Shown one piece after another: positions 17,790-25,576 of a stretch of 64,000 nt of DNA. The position numbers were made by a program, and so were the translations under genes. Origin of the DNA: Flagellimonas amoyensis (GTDB lineage: Bacteria > Bacteroidota > Bacteroidia > Flavobacteriales > Flavobacteriaceae); the NCBI RefSeq assembly GCF_003058265.1, contig NZ_QBUK01000005.1, positions 62,001-126,000 of the forward strand, read 5' to 3'. Numbering within the stretch: position 1 is the first letter of the stretch; the number at the start of each line of letters is the position of its first letter. The notes beneath the pieces were generated by a model, which saw only the letters and a list, made by a program, of their open reading frames with translations, had not been told where the DNA came from and made no database searches.

Positions 17790-17830
17790 GAGCGCAGTCG
17801 AAAGATGGACAACACCTCTCGACTACGCTC
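17790..17830. repeat. intergenic inverted repeat between the DUF4097 paralogues
   Basis: GAGCGCAGTCGAAAG (17790-17804) and CTCTCGACTACGCTC (17816-17830) form a 15-base stem with two mismatches and an 11-base loop. A similar sequence (GAGCGAAGTCGAAGG) occurs in the palindromic element near 43684, so this is probably a dispersed palindromic repeat family of the genome rather than a gene-specific site. Confidence 0.7.
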
Positions 17831-17848
17831 GATGTGACAAGGGTGAGC

Positions 17849-18601
17849 TTATTTTTTTCTGAGATACATGTTTCCATTGGTGGATTTCAGTGTGATGTCC
17901 ACTCCACCATTGTTGATGGTTGCGCTTATTTTTCGTCCCAAAACCGACTTGAGGCCATCTTTTTCGTTCAACTTTACGTCAAAATCGGTATAGACGTTGC
18001 CGTTGATGGTGCTCATGGACAGGTTGGCCGGGGTATTGCCGGGAAGGCTCACATCCACGGCCCCATTGGTGGAATATAGGGAAATAGGGGACCCTTGTTT
18101 TACGGTGCCAAACTCCACCGTAAGCTCACCGTTCAAGGTGTTGGCGGTAACGGGACCGTTCACGTTCAGGATCTTGACGCTGCCATTGAGTTGGGCGTCT
18201 GCTTCGATCTCACCCGCAAACCCATCAATTTCGATGTCACCGTTCCAAGTGCTCTTGGCAGAAATGTTCTGGTTTTTGGGAAGGTAGATCTCGGCCCCTT
18301 CGGACTTTCTAAGGTTGGTCACGATAAGGGTGTTCCCGTCTTGGATGACGGAGAAGCCGACACTGGTGTTGTCCGTTCCTCCTTCGCCCACCAATTTTAG
18401 GCCTTTTGCCCTTTCTGGGGTTTCTACCGATGGCCCTGATTTGATGAGCAGCTCATTGGAACTGTGTGTCCTTACCGTGATGTCGGATTTGGATTCGATC
18501 TTGACCCATTGGACCCCATTTAAGGATTTGGTATAATCGGATTGCGCCTTGGCTAGGGTACCCACCAAAAGGGCGGTTAGTAAAAATTTGAATTTTCTCA
18601 T
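17849..18601 (-). CDS. DUF4097-family secreted protein, first copy in operon
   Basis: 250 residues: signal peptide (MRKFKFLLTALLVGTLAKAQ), then the repeating beta-strand turns of DUF4097 ('VNGPVTANTLNGELTVEFGT', 'TNGAVDVSLPGNTPANLSMS', 'INGNVYTDFDVKL'), ending in 'STNGNMYLRKK'. It is the third gene after the sigma and anti-sigma factors, starting 20 bases after the anti-sigma gene ends. It is presumably exported and part of an envelope stress or adhesion response; that role is inference from context. Confidence 0.88.
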   Translation of the reverse strand: MRKFKFLLTALLVGTLAKAQSDYTKSLNGVQWVKIESKSDITVRTHSSNELLIKSGPSVETPERAKGLKLVGEGGTDNTSVGFSVIQDGNTLIVTNLRKSEGAEIYLPKNQNISAKSTWNGDIEIDGFAGEIEADAQLNGSVKILNVNGPVTANTLNGELTVEFGTVKQGSPISLYSTNGAVDVSLPGNTPANLSMSTINGNVYTDFDVKLNEKDGLKSVLGRKISATINNGGVDITLKSTNGNMYLRKK

Positions 18602-18620
18602 GATTTTCGTTTTTTGATGT

Positions 18621-19418
18621 TTATGTTATACTTGGTAATACAGCTTTGATCTGTTCTTTAATAAAGGGTTGGGTATCTTCCTGTTCCAGCAGTTTTTTCA
18701 TGGGCTCCGCGGCCTTTTTCTCCTGGATCTCCACCAGAACTTGGATAATGGCCACTTGGATACTCGGGTTCTTTTCTTTTTCGAGCGCTTCGATCAGCAG
18801 GTTTTTTACAGTTTCCGATGAAGTGAACTTGGACAGTGCCTCGAAGGCGGTCAAGCGGACGTTGTCGTTTTCATCATACAAGAGCCTGTTGCCCAAAGCC
18901 TCAATGATGGCTTCATCGGGCTGCTCAAATTCTTCGATATAGTTCACCCCTTGGATGCGCTTGCTGGCCGATTGGTTTTCCATGAGGGAAAGCATGGCGG
19001 TCTGTTTCATCTGCAAGGTCTCGTCCCGCAGCAGGGCAATGTCCCCATCTACCTTGTGCTGTTGGAACAGGGATCCCATTTGAAATGAGACTGCCAAAAG
19101 TGCCACACTGGCCGCAATTTTGAGCAGGTTGCCCCCCCAGTTTGTTTTCTTTTCGGGGGAGGATAGGGGAACCACTTTGCCCCGGCTTTCCTTTTCGGCT
19201 TCCAGGGCCATTTCAAAGGAAGCCCTCAGCCTTTCCGAAGGAACTGGGATGTCTTGGCTGTCAAAGGCATGGAACAGGGCCTTCATTTCTTCGAGGTCTT
19301 GTTGGCATTCGTTGCATTTGCCCAGATGCTGTTCCACTTTTCTCCTAGTCTCCATGTCCAAAGTACCGTCCAGATAGTCTGGGATGAGGTCTGAAATGTG
19401 ATTGTTTTCCATGGTCAT
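18621..19418 (-). CDS. zinc-finger anti-sigma factor with HEAT-like repeats
   Basis: About 265 residues from the ATG at 19418, whose ATGA overlaps the sigma factor stop codon (a second Met two codons on is also possible). The N-terminus is a zf-HC2 anti-sigma zinc finger ('HLGKCNECQQDLEEM', the HxxxCxxC site), followed by a single membrane helix ('NLLKIAASVALLAVSFQMG'), and outside it HEAT-type helical repeats ('NVRLTAFEALSKFTSSETVK', 'NPSIQVAIIQVLVEIQEKKA'). It should hold the sigma factor at the membrane and sense envelope state through the repeats. The HEAT sensor is an uncommon but known flavobacterial arrangement. Confidence 0.9.
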   Translation of the reverse strand: MTMENNHISDLIPDYLDGTLDMETRRKVEQHLGKCNECQQDLEEMKALFHAFDSQDIPVPSERLRASFEMALEAEKESRGKVVPLSSPEKKTNWGGNLLKIAASVALLAVSFQMGSLFQQHKVDGDIALLRDETLQMKQTAMLSLMENQSASKRIQGVNYIEEFEQPDEAIIEALGNRLLYDENDNVRLTAFEALSKFTSSETVKNLLIEALEKEKNPSIQVAIIQVLVEIQEKKAAEPMKKLLEQEDTQPFIKEQIKAVLPSIT

Positions 19419-19939
19419 ATGCTTTGTAGGTATATTGTTTTCAATTTTTTCAAGACCCGGCAAACTTTGGTCTTTACCGCGCCGGGGGTACTTCCGATCA
19501 TTTCTGCCAACTCTTCGTAGCGTATTTCCTTGTATCGGCTCAAGATAACCAGCTCCCGGTCGGCCGGGTCCAGTTGGTTCAGGGCGTTCTGCAAGTGGGT
19601 ATTGTTATCCATTATTTCATCTTCTTCCTCCACCGCTTTGTAGGCCAACACCTTGATGTCCTCATGGGGCTTGTGGTCCCTTGTGAAATGTGTCTTCAAG
19701 TTGTTTCGGGCGATGGTAAAGAGCCAAGCCTTGAACGATCCGTTCTTGTACGAGCTCCTGTACTTGATCAATTTATAAAAGACATCCTGTGTCAGATCTT
19801 CGCTCAACATATGGTCACCGCACATTTTATATAGAAAATGATAGACGTGCTTGTGATATCTGTCGAAAAGGATCTTGAGCAGATCAAGGTTGCCCTCAGC
19901 AACTTTTTGCATTATGATCTCATCTGAAAGCGCTTCCAA
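19415..19939 (-). CDS. ECF sigma factor, partner of the HEAT anti-sigma
   Basis: 174 residues. Region 2 (about 10-80: 'CGDHMLSEDLTQDVFYKLIK' and 'FKAWLFTIARNNLKTHF') and region 4 (about 115-170: 'YEELAEMIGSTPGAVKTKVC') are both clear. First gene of a four-gene operon: sigma, anti-sigma (4-base overlap), DUF4097, DUF4097. It most likely drives its own operon. Upstream on the same strand is an AT-rich gap and then the feo terminator. Confidence 0.92.
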   Translation of the reverse strand: MEALSDEIIMQKVAEGNLDLLKILFDRYHKHVYHFLYKMCGDHMLSEDLTQDVFYKLIKYRSSYKNGSFKAWLFTIARNNLKTHFTRDHKPHEDIKVLAYKAVEEEDEIMDNNTHLQNALNQLDPADRELVILSRYKEIRYEELAEMIGSTPGAVKTKVCRVLKKLKTIYLQSI

Positions 19940-20010
19940 ACAATGTTTTTTAGTTGGTGTTCAACTTATATAGTCTGGAAATTAAAAAAGGTTACACAGA
20001 GGGGATGAAA

Positions 20011-20046
20011 AAAGTCAAAAAAAATCGCTTTGTGGAGAAAGCGATT
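20011..20046 (-). terminator. intrinsic terminator of the feo operon
   Basis: Read on the minus strand: AATCGCTTT, 6-base loop, AAAGCGATT, followed by a run of eight T (plus-strand A run at about 20015-20024). It lies 22 bases after the last feo gene and before the sigma factor gene on the same strand. Confidence 0.8.
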
Positions 20047-20067
20047 GGAATTCGAAGTATTATATGC

Positions 20068-20211
20068 TCAACTACAGCCACAATTGTCCTGACCGCAGGA
20101 CTTGGAACCTTTCTTTTTACCGAAGACCGACTTGGGTAAAAGGAACTTCCAGACCAAATAGCCAACTGCCAAGGCCAAGGTGATATAGACTAAAATCTGT
20201 TGTACTTCCAT
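20068..20211 (-). CDS. FeoB-associated Cys-rich membrane protein
   Basis: 47 residues from the ATG at 20211 (MEVQQILVYITLALAVGYLV). One membrane helix followed by a basic stretch (KSVFGKKKG) and a Cys-rich tail (SCGQDNCGCS), the pattern of the small FeoB-associated protein family. It starts 2 bases after feoB ends and is the third gene of the feo operon. It may help iron delivery or assembly of FeoB; the role is not established. The longer in-frame start at 20292 would overlap feoB and is rejected. Confidence 0.88.
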   Translation of the reverse strand: MEVQQILVYITLALAVGYLVWKFLLPKSVFGKKKGSKSCGQDNCGCS

Positions 20212-20213
20212 GA

Positions 20214-22430
20214 CTATGCCAGAATTTGATAAGCGGCCAATGCCACAACATAGGCCAAAACACTCATGAAGCCCAGTTGGATCATGGGCCATTTCCAGGA
20301 ATTTGTCTCTCGTTTAACAATGGCCAGCGTGCTCATACATTGCATGGCCAAGGCATAGAACAGCATCAACGATACGCCTGTTGCCAAATTGAACAGGGGT
20401 TTTCCATCATCATCCAGTTCTGCGGCCATCCTGTTCTGAATGGTCTCTTCCTCATCGCTTCCCACACTGTAAATGGTGGCAAGGGTGCCCACAAACACTT
20501 CCCGGGCTGCAAAGGAGGTCAATACGGCGATCCCGATCTTCCAGTCATAGCCCAAGGGCTTCACAATGGGTTCAAAGGCCTTTCCGGCCTGACCGATATA
20601 GGAATGCTCCAACTTGTAGCTGGCAATTTCCTGTGCCTTGGCACTTTCGGTGAGTTCCGCGGTCAGGGTTTGGACCGAATCCTGCACAGCGCTTGGCGCA
20701 AGTCCTTCCGATTTCACTTCTTCCAAATAGGAATCAATGTTGGTCTGGATATAGTTATTGCTGTAGGTGCTCAAGCCTTCGTTGGTGATTCGTTCACTGA
20801 CGATCTCTTCGGCATTTTGAAAATCGTCCGAGTATCCATTGGACCCCAAGAACCAAAGCACGATGGAGAGGGCCAAAATGATCTTCCCTGCCCCGAATAC
20901 AAAACTCTTGGTCTTTTCCAGAACGGTATAGCCCACATTTTTGATCAAGGGCATGCGGTAGGTGGGCATTTCCACCATGAAGAGCGACCTACTTTTGATT
21001 TTTAAGATCTTGTCCAGTACCATGGCGGAAAAGAGGGCCATCCCAAACCCTAGAAGATACAGCAGCATAAGGGTCAATGCTTGGTAGCTAAGACCCAATA
21101 CGCTTCCTTCGGGAATTACAAGGGCAATCAATATGAGGTACACGGGCAGTCTGGCAGAACACGTGGTAAAGGGCGTCACCAAAATGGTGATGAGGCGTTC
21201 CTTCCAGTTTTCTATGGTACGGGTGGCCATAATGGCGGGAATGGCACATGCATTGCCCGAGATCAAGGGCACCACACTTTTTCCGCTCAAACCAAAGGGG
21301 CGCATCAAACGGTCCATCAGGAAAACGACCCGGCTCATATAGCCCGATTCTTCCAAAAGGGAAATGAAAAGGAACAGAAAGGCAATCTGCGGGATAAAAA
21401 TGACCACCCCTCCGATACCGGCCAGGATCCCTTCGGCCAACAGATCGGTAAACAATCCGGCGGGTAGTGTGTTCTTGATCCATTCGCTTGCCGCGGCAAA
21501 CTGTTCGTCAATAAAATCCATCGGATAGCTGCTCCACTCAAAGATGGTCTGAAAAATAAGCAGAAGGATGGCAAAGAAAATAAGGTAACCGAACACTTTG
21601 TGAGTCAGGATCTTATCGATAGAGGCCCTTAGCCCCTTCGCGGCCAACTGGTCCACTTTGTAGGTCGACTTGAGCGTATCGTTGATGAACTGATAGCGTA
21701 GTACTGTTTCGCGGTGCTGTAGTTTTTTCAGTTCTTCCTTTGATTTGGTAAAAAAGGAAGTGGCATCCTGGATCTGTTTTTTTTCGATCGGCATGAAGTT
21801 CACGTCCTGCGTGATGACCAACCAAAGTTTGTAGGGATCCTCATTGGGGAAGGCTTTTTGGAGATTCTTGAAATAATCCGGGGAAATGCGTGATGCATCA
21901 AGGTTGGGAGCAGTGGACAAAGATCTGTAATCGGCAATCAACTCTTTGATGCGGTCGATGCCCTCACCTTTGCGGGTACTCACCAGGGCAATCTTGGTGT
22001 CCAGTTGTTTTTCCATGGCCTCGATATCCAAGGAAATGCCTTTGCGGGACATCCGGTCTGCCATGTTGATGACAAGGATGGCGGGAATCTTCAGATCTTT
22101 GATCTGGGTAAACAGGAACAGGTTCCTTTTGAGGTTTTCCACATCGGTGATCACTACGGCCACATCCGGAAAATCCTTGTCGTTTTTGTTGAGCAATAGT
22201 TCCACCACCAAACTTTCGTCCAAGGAGGTGGTGTTGAGGCTATAGGTGCCGGGAAGGTCTAGAATATGTGCCTTTACGCCCCTTGGCAGCTTGCAGATCC
22301 CTTCCTTTTTTTCCACAGTGATGCCGGGATAGTTGCCCACTTTTTGCTTGAGGCCTGTAAGTTGGTTGAAAATGGAGGTCTTTCCGGTATTGGGATTACC
22401 GATCAGGGCAACATTGATGCTTTTACTCAT
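20214..22430 (-). CDS. feoB: ferrous iron transport protein B
   Basis: 738 residues. N-terminal G domain with G1 'GNPNTGKTS' (about 11-19), switch region 'VGNYPGITVEKKEG', 'DLPGTYSL' (G3) and 'NMADR' in place of NxxD (G4). Then a helical linker and a membrane domain with the two Gate motifs, around 'FIPQIAFLFLFISLLEESGY' and 'CSARLPVYLILIALVIP'. A loop of about 80 residues between the halves is acidic. FeoB takes up Fe(II) across the inner membrane. It overlaps feoA by 4 bases. Confidence 0.97.
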   Translation of the reverse strand: MSKSINVALIGNPNTGKTSIFNQLTGLKQKVGNYPGITVEKKEGICKLPRGVKAHILDLPGTYSLNTTSLDESLVVELLLNKNDKDFPDVAVVITDVENLKRNLFLFTQIKDLKIPAILVINMADRMSRKGISLDIEAMEKQLDTKIALVSTRKGEGIDRIKELIADYRSLSTAPNLDASRISPDYFKNLQKAFPNEDPYKLWLVITQDVNFMPIEKKQIQDATSFFTKSKEELKKLQHRETVLRYQFINDTLKSTYKVDQLAAKGLRASIDKILTHKVFGYLIFFAILLLIFQTIFEWSSYPMDFIDEQFAAASEWIKNTLPAGLFTDLLAEGILAGIGGVVIFIPQIAFLFLFISLLEESGYMSRVVFLMDRLMRPFGLSGKSVVPLISGNACAIPAIMATRTIENWKERLITILVTPFTTCSARLPVYLILIALVIPEGSVLGLSYQALTLMLLYLLGFGMALFSAMVLDKILKIKSRSLFMVEMPTYRMPLIKNVGYTVLEKTKSFVFGAGKIILALSIVLWFLGSNGYSDDFQNAEEIVSERITNEGLSTYSNNYIQTNIDSYLEEVKSEGLAPSAVQDSVQTLTAELTESAKAQEIASYKLEHSYIGQAGKAFEPIVKPLGYDWKIGIAVLTSFAAREVFVGTLATIYSVGSDEEETIQNRMAAELDDDGKPLFNLATGVSLMLFYALAMQCMSTLAIVKRETNSWKWPMIQLGFMSVLAYVVALAAYQILA

Positions 22431-22669
22431 GGGGCTTGGGTTTCTTCAACTATATCAAGCTCAATGAGCTGGGCCAATGAGCGCCTTATGGCGATGTGGC
22501 TTCCATTAAGGTTGATGTATATGGGGTCGTTCAAAGGGGCAATCTGGACCAGTTCCACGCTGTTGCCGGGCAGGCACCCCAATTCCAAAAGCTTGATGGG
22601 AAGCACATGTTCGGAAAAATCCTTGATGATTCCCTTTTGCCCATATGCCAAATCTATAACGCTAGCCAC
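22427..22669 (-). CDS. feoA: ferrous iron transport protein A
   Basis: 80 residues forming one FeoA SH3-like domain: 'MASVIDLAYGQKGIIKDFSE', 'LLELGCLPGNSVELVQIAPL', 'NGSHIAIRRSLAQLIEL'. It acts as a small partner of FeoB at the cytoplasmic side. First gene of the feo operon, with its last 4 bases overlapping the feoB start. A promoter and a probable DtxR operator lie directly upstream. Confidence 0.94.
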   Translation of the reverse strand: MASVIDLAYGQKGIIKDFSEHVLPIKLLELGCLPGNSVELVQIAPLNDPIYINLNGSHIAIRRSLAQLIELDIVEETQAP

Positions 22670-22677
22670 AATACTTA

Positions 22678-22735
22678 TTTAGATTGAATTTAATTAAGGG
22701 CAAAAATAAGTAAAAATGTATAAAAAGGGGTCAAA
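22678..22735 (-). promoter_or_regulatory. feoA promoter with probable DtxR operator
   Basis: Minus-strand promoter: -33 TTTG at 22732-22735 and -7 TATTTTTG at 22701-22708, spacer 23. Just after the expected start of transcription lies TTTAGATTGAATTTAA (22678-22693, plus strand). Its left arm TTTAGA is identical to the perfect operator at 7562; the right arm is imperfect. This fits iron or manganese repression of feo by the DtxR-family protein encoded at 7624. Confidence 0.6.
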
Positions 22736-22756
22736 TCCACGGTAAAGGTTTAGGTG

Positions 22757-23431
22757 TTATTCTTTGTAGCTCTCCTTGAGTACGTTGAGGTCTTCGAGCA
22801 GTTTGTTGATCTCTTCCCGATTGGTGCCATCATAAAAGCCCCTGATGCGGCGTTCCTTGTCCACCAAGATGAAATTTTCGGTGTGGATCATGTCGTATGG
22901 GCCTCCGTCCCCGTCGGTCTTTACGGCCAGATAGGATTTTCGGGCCAGCTCGTAGATCTGTTTTTTTTCACCCGTCACCAAGTTCCATTTGCTGTCCACC
23001 ACGCCTTTTTCCAAGGCATATTTTTTCAGTTGGGGTACGGAGTCGATCACCGGGGTGACCGAATGCGAGAGCAACATCACCTCGGGATCGTCCAGGACCG
23101 CGTTTTGGATCTCGGCCATGTTCTTGGTCATGATGGGGCAAATGGTGGGGCAGGTGGTGAAAAAGAAATCCGCCACGTAGATCTTGTCCTTGTAATTTTC
23201 TTGGGTGATGGTCTCCCCGTTTTGGTTGGTCAGGGAAAAGTCGGCAATGGTGTGGTATTTTTTCTTGTAGTGCAAGGTGCTGTCCACCAACGAGGGGTCC
23301 ACCATGGACGGCTGGTACACCGGGAGCAATTTTTGGGGTTGCAGTGCATTGTAGAACAAATAGACGATCACTGCGGAAAGCCCCAACAAAACCAAGCCGA
23401 AAAACTTGTATTTGGCAAAGAATGAACCCAT
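22757..23431 (-). CDS. SCO1/SenC-family copper chaperone
   Basis: 224 residues. An N-terminal membrane anchor (about 10-28) holds a thioredoxin-fold domain in the periplasm. The copper site is complete: Cys94 and Cys98 in 'TTCPTICP', and His183 in 'MIHTENFILV'. SCO proteins deliver copper to the CuA site of cytochrome c oxidase. The gene stands alone between feoA and the divergent rseP. No cytochrome oxidase gene is in the window. Confidence 0.93.
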   Translation of the reverse strand: MGSFFAKYKFFGLVLLGLSAVIVYLFYNALQPQKLLPVYQPSMVDPSLVDSTLHYKKKYHTIADFSLTNQNGETITQENYKDKIYVADFFFTTCPTICPIMTKNMAEIQNAVLDDPEVMLLSHSVTPVIDSVPQLKKYALEKGVVDSKWNLVTGEKKQIYELARKSYLAVKTDGDGGPYDMIHTENFILVDKERRIRGFYDGTNREEINKLLEDLNVLKESYKE

Positions 23432-23551
23432 GTTGCAAAATTACGACCCGAAGCATGATTCTTCAAGCCTTGAGGCTGTTTTTGTTACTAAATCTTTCTT
23501 AAATCAAGAACTTATCCAAAACTGCTGTTTTTTTATCACTTCGTAAAAGTT

Positions 23552-23559
23552 TACTTTTG
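23552..23559 (+). promoter_or_regulatory. -7 promoter element before rseP
   Basis: TACTTTTG matches the Bacteroidetes -7 consensus TAnnTTTG. It ends 23 bases before the ATG at 23583 and includes part of an upstream in-frame GTG (23559), which supports the ATG as the real start. No clear -33 element is seen. Confidence 0.5.
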
Positions 23560-23582
23560 TGCGTTTTAACAAAAGACGAACG

Positions 23583-24941
23583 ATGACCCCTATACTGATA
23601 AAGACCATACAATTCTTTCTAAGTCTTTCCCTGCTCATTGTACTCCATGAGCTTGGGCACTTTATCCCGGCGAAGATATTCAAGACGCGGGTGGAGAAGT
23701 TCTATCTGTTCTTTGATGTGAAATTTTCGCTCTTCAAGAAGAAAATAGGGGAGACCGTTTATGGTATCGGTTGGTTGCCCTTGGGAGGCTATGTGAAGAT
23801 CTCGGGCATGATCGATGAGAGCATGGACACCGAACAGATGAAGGAAGAGCCTAAACCTTGGGAATTCCGAAGCAAACCGGCCTGGCAGCGTTTGATCATC
23901 ATGTTGGGCGGGGTTACGGTGAACTTTGTACTGGCTGTGGTCATTTTTATTGGGTTGGTTTTTGCCTACGGAGAACAATACATTGCTGCAGATAGTCTTA
24001 AAGATGGTATTTGGGTGACCGATAAGGCCTTGGGGGATGAATTGGGTATACAGACCGGGGATAAGATTTTGACGATTGATGGCAAGAAAGTTGAAGCTTT
24101 ATCGGAGATAATCCCTGGATTTGCTTTGGGGAATCAATATACTATGGAGCGAAATGGTGAAGTGATAGAGAAAGAAGTCCCAGTGGATGTCATTGAAACC
24201 TTATCGCAAGAAGAAGACAGGGATAAAATCAGATCTCTGATCACATATCGGGTGCCTTTTGTTGTAAGTCAGGTTCCGGATAATTCCATCAATAAAAGCA
24301 GCGGCCTTGAGTCTGGTGATTTTGTAGTAGAAATGAATGGGCAGCCTGTGGAATACAAGGATCAGATAGTCCCTATTTTGGAGAAGAACAAAGGAAAGAC
24401 TATCCTAGCTGTTGTAGATCGAGGGGGAGAACGAATCGATTTGAAAGTTAAGGTGGCGGACGAAGGTACCTTGGGCGTTTATGTGGGGATGACCCCTGAG
24501 GAATACAAAGAGGCGGGTTACGTTGAGTGGAAAACCTTGAGGTACAATTTTCTTGAATCCATTCCGGCAGGTTGGAACAGGGGTGTCAGGACGCTCTCCG
24601 ACTATATCAAGGGGATGAAAAAGATTTTTAACCCCGACACGGGGGCGTATAAAGAAGTAGGAGGTTTTGCAGCGATTGGGGGCATGTTCCCCGATACGTG
24701 GAACTGGCCAGCATTTTGGGCCACTACGGCTTTTATATCCATCATACTGGCCTTTATGAACATTTTGCCCATACCGGCATTGGATGGTGGGCATGTGATG
24801 TTCCTGCTCTATGAAATGGTGACTGGACGCAAGCCCAGCGACAAGTTTTTGGAGTATGCACAGATGGTCGGTTTTTTCCTATTGATTGGTTTGCTGCTGT
24901 TTGCCAACGGAAATGACCTATACAAATGGCTTTTTAAATAG
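23583..24941 (+). CDS. rseP: RseP-type site-2 intramembrane zinc protease
   Basis: 452 residues from the ATG at 23583. Active site HELGH at 22-26 in the first membrane helix; second metal ligand region 'NILPIPALDGGHVMF' near residue 395; four membrane helices in all. Between them lie two PDZ-like segments ('DELGIQTGDKILTIDGKKV' and 'SGLESGDFVVEMNGQPVEY'). It cleaves anti-sigma factors or signal peptides within the membrane and is a plausible last step in releasing the ECF sigma factors here. The central PDZ part (about 24050-24420) is more AT-rich than the flanks. Confidence 0.95.
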   Translation: MTPILIKTIQFFLSLSLLIVLHELGHFIPAKIFKTRVEKFYLFFDVKFSLFKKKIGETVYGIGWLPLGGYVKISGMIDESMDTEQMKEEPKPWEFRSKPAWQRLIIMLGGVTVNFVLAVVIFIGLVFAYGEQYIAADSLKDGIWVTDKALGDELGIQTGDKILTIDGKKVEALSEIIPGFALGNQYTMERNGEVIEKEVPVDVIETLSQEEDRDKIRSLITYRVPFVVSQVPDNSINKSSGLESGDFVVEMNGQPVEYKDQIVPILEKNKGKTILAVVDRGGERIDLKVKVADEGTLGVYVGMTPEEYKEAGYVEWKTLRYNFLESIPAGWNRGVRTLSDYIKGMKKIFNPDTGAYKEVGGFAAIGGMFPDTWNWPAFWATTAFISIILAFMNILPIPALDGGHVMFLLYEMVTGRKPSDKFLEYAQMVGFFLLIGLLLFANGNDLYKWLFK

Positions 24942-24957
24942 AAAAGCGATTTTTTTG

Positions 24958-24989
24958 TTTGTGGTGTAATAAAGAATCTGCTATATTTG
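24958..24989 (+). promoter_or_regulatory. promoter of tRNA-Asn
   Basis: -33 TTTG at 24958-24961 and -7 TATATTTG at 24982-24989, spacer 20, a good match to the flavobacterial housekeeping promoter. Transcription would start near 24996, well before the tRNA at 25120, leaving a leader of about 124 bases. Confidence 0.65.
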
Positions 24990-25017
24990 CACCCGCTTAC
25001 GATAAAATTCCTCCTTA

Positions 25018-25037
25018 CCTGCCTGCCGGCAGGCAGG
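25018..25037. repeat. perfect 20-bp GC-rich palindrome in the tRNA leader
   Basis: CCTGCCTGCCGGCAGGCAGG is fully self-complementary. It splits what looks like a partial copy of the tRNA 5' end (TCCTCCTTA before it, GCTCAG after it), see findings. It is GC-rich in an AT-rich setting. Confidence 0.85.
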
Positions 25038-25119
25038 GCTCAGAACTGAGCTTTGAGAAAACCCGGCAGAAGGTTAGGTTAAAAGTCAACAAAAGACTTA
25101 AAAATTAGTTTAATGACAT

Positions 25120-25193
25120 TCCTCCTTAGCTCAGTTGGTTAGAGCATCTGACTGTTAATCAGAGGGTCCTTGGTTCGAGCCCAAGAGGGGGAG
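25120..25193 (+). tRNA. tRNA-Asn (anticodon GTT)
   Basis: 74 bases fold as a standard cloverleaf: acceptor TCCTCCT/AGGGGGA, D stem GCTC/GAGC, anticodon stem TCTGA/TCAGA with loop CTGTTAA (anticodon GTT at 25154-25156), T stem CTTGG/CCAAG with loop TTCGAGC, discriminator G. CCA is not encoded. The 3' half is the insertion site of the integrative element; the gene remains intact because the element brings the same sequence. Confidence 0.98.
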
Positions 25194-25196
25194 CAG
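25152..25196. other. attachment site copy at the left end (attL)
   Basis: 45 bases, from the anticodon loop through the 3' end of tRNA-Asn and 3 bases beyond, are repeated exactly at 39298-39342. Bases on both sides of the repeat differ between the copies. This is the core created by site-specific integration into a tRNA gene. Confidence 0.95.
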
Positions 25197-25205
25197 CAAT
25201 AGCAA

Positions 25206-25239
25206 GGCTTCAGAGAAATTCAAACTCTGGAGCCTTTTT
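25206..25239 (+). terminator. element-borne terminator for tRNA-Asn
   Basis: GGCTTCAGAG and CTCTGGAGCC form a 10-base stem (one G-U pair) around a 9-base loop, followed by five T. It lies 12 bases after the tRNA and inside the element, replacing the chromosomal terminator that was displaced to 39348. Confidence 0.85.
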
Positions 25240-25240
25240 C

Positions 25241-25262
25241 ATTTGCACGCAATTTGCACGCA
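25241..25262. repeat. left arm-type integrase repeats
   Basis: Two tandem copies of the unit TTTGCACGCAA (second copy ending in CAG). The identical 22-base block occurs at 39170-39191 in the same orientation, just inside the other end of the element. Paired direct repeats flanking the core are typical arm-binding sites of tyrosine integrases. Confidence 0.8.
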
Positions 25263-25576
25263 GATTGAAAAAAATAAAATTTGAACCCAAATTTTAACAT
25301 TTCAGTTTAAAGTTTTCCAAAATAAATTGAGATTTGTCCCAAATACTTACCCTAAAACTTTTGCACAGGATCTTGTTTCAATTTTATAGTGTTCAGGAAG
25401 AAAAACGTGCAATAAAAATTGAAATAGGGTACAACCTACCTTTGTATTAATGTTCCGGCTAAATCTTATTTGAGTTGGTCCTGTTTTATGGGGGATGGAT
25501 ACAGTTTTGGCCCGTACGGTGGTTTTTGAGTGACTTGGCAATTTGTATGACTTTTAGGGCAGGCTGTATTCCTTTT
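25263..25576. other. AT-rich gap at left end of element, no gene seen
   Basis: 314 bases without a convincing coding region. A 64-codon minus-strand frame (25347-25541) has no recognisable domain and no promoter. No strong hairpin was seen. It may hold integrase or excisionase binding sites or the remains of a gene. Confidence 0.5.

Noticed and set aside
25241..25262. start of a CRISPR array in the TTTGCACGCAA repeats
   Set aside because: Only two tandem units without spacers and no cas genes; the same block at the other end of the element fits integrase arm sites.
25347..25541. 64-codon minus-strand frame at the left end of the element
   Set aside because: No domain, promoter or coupling to a neighbour; listed only as a gap.
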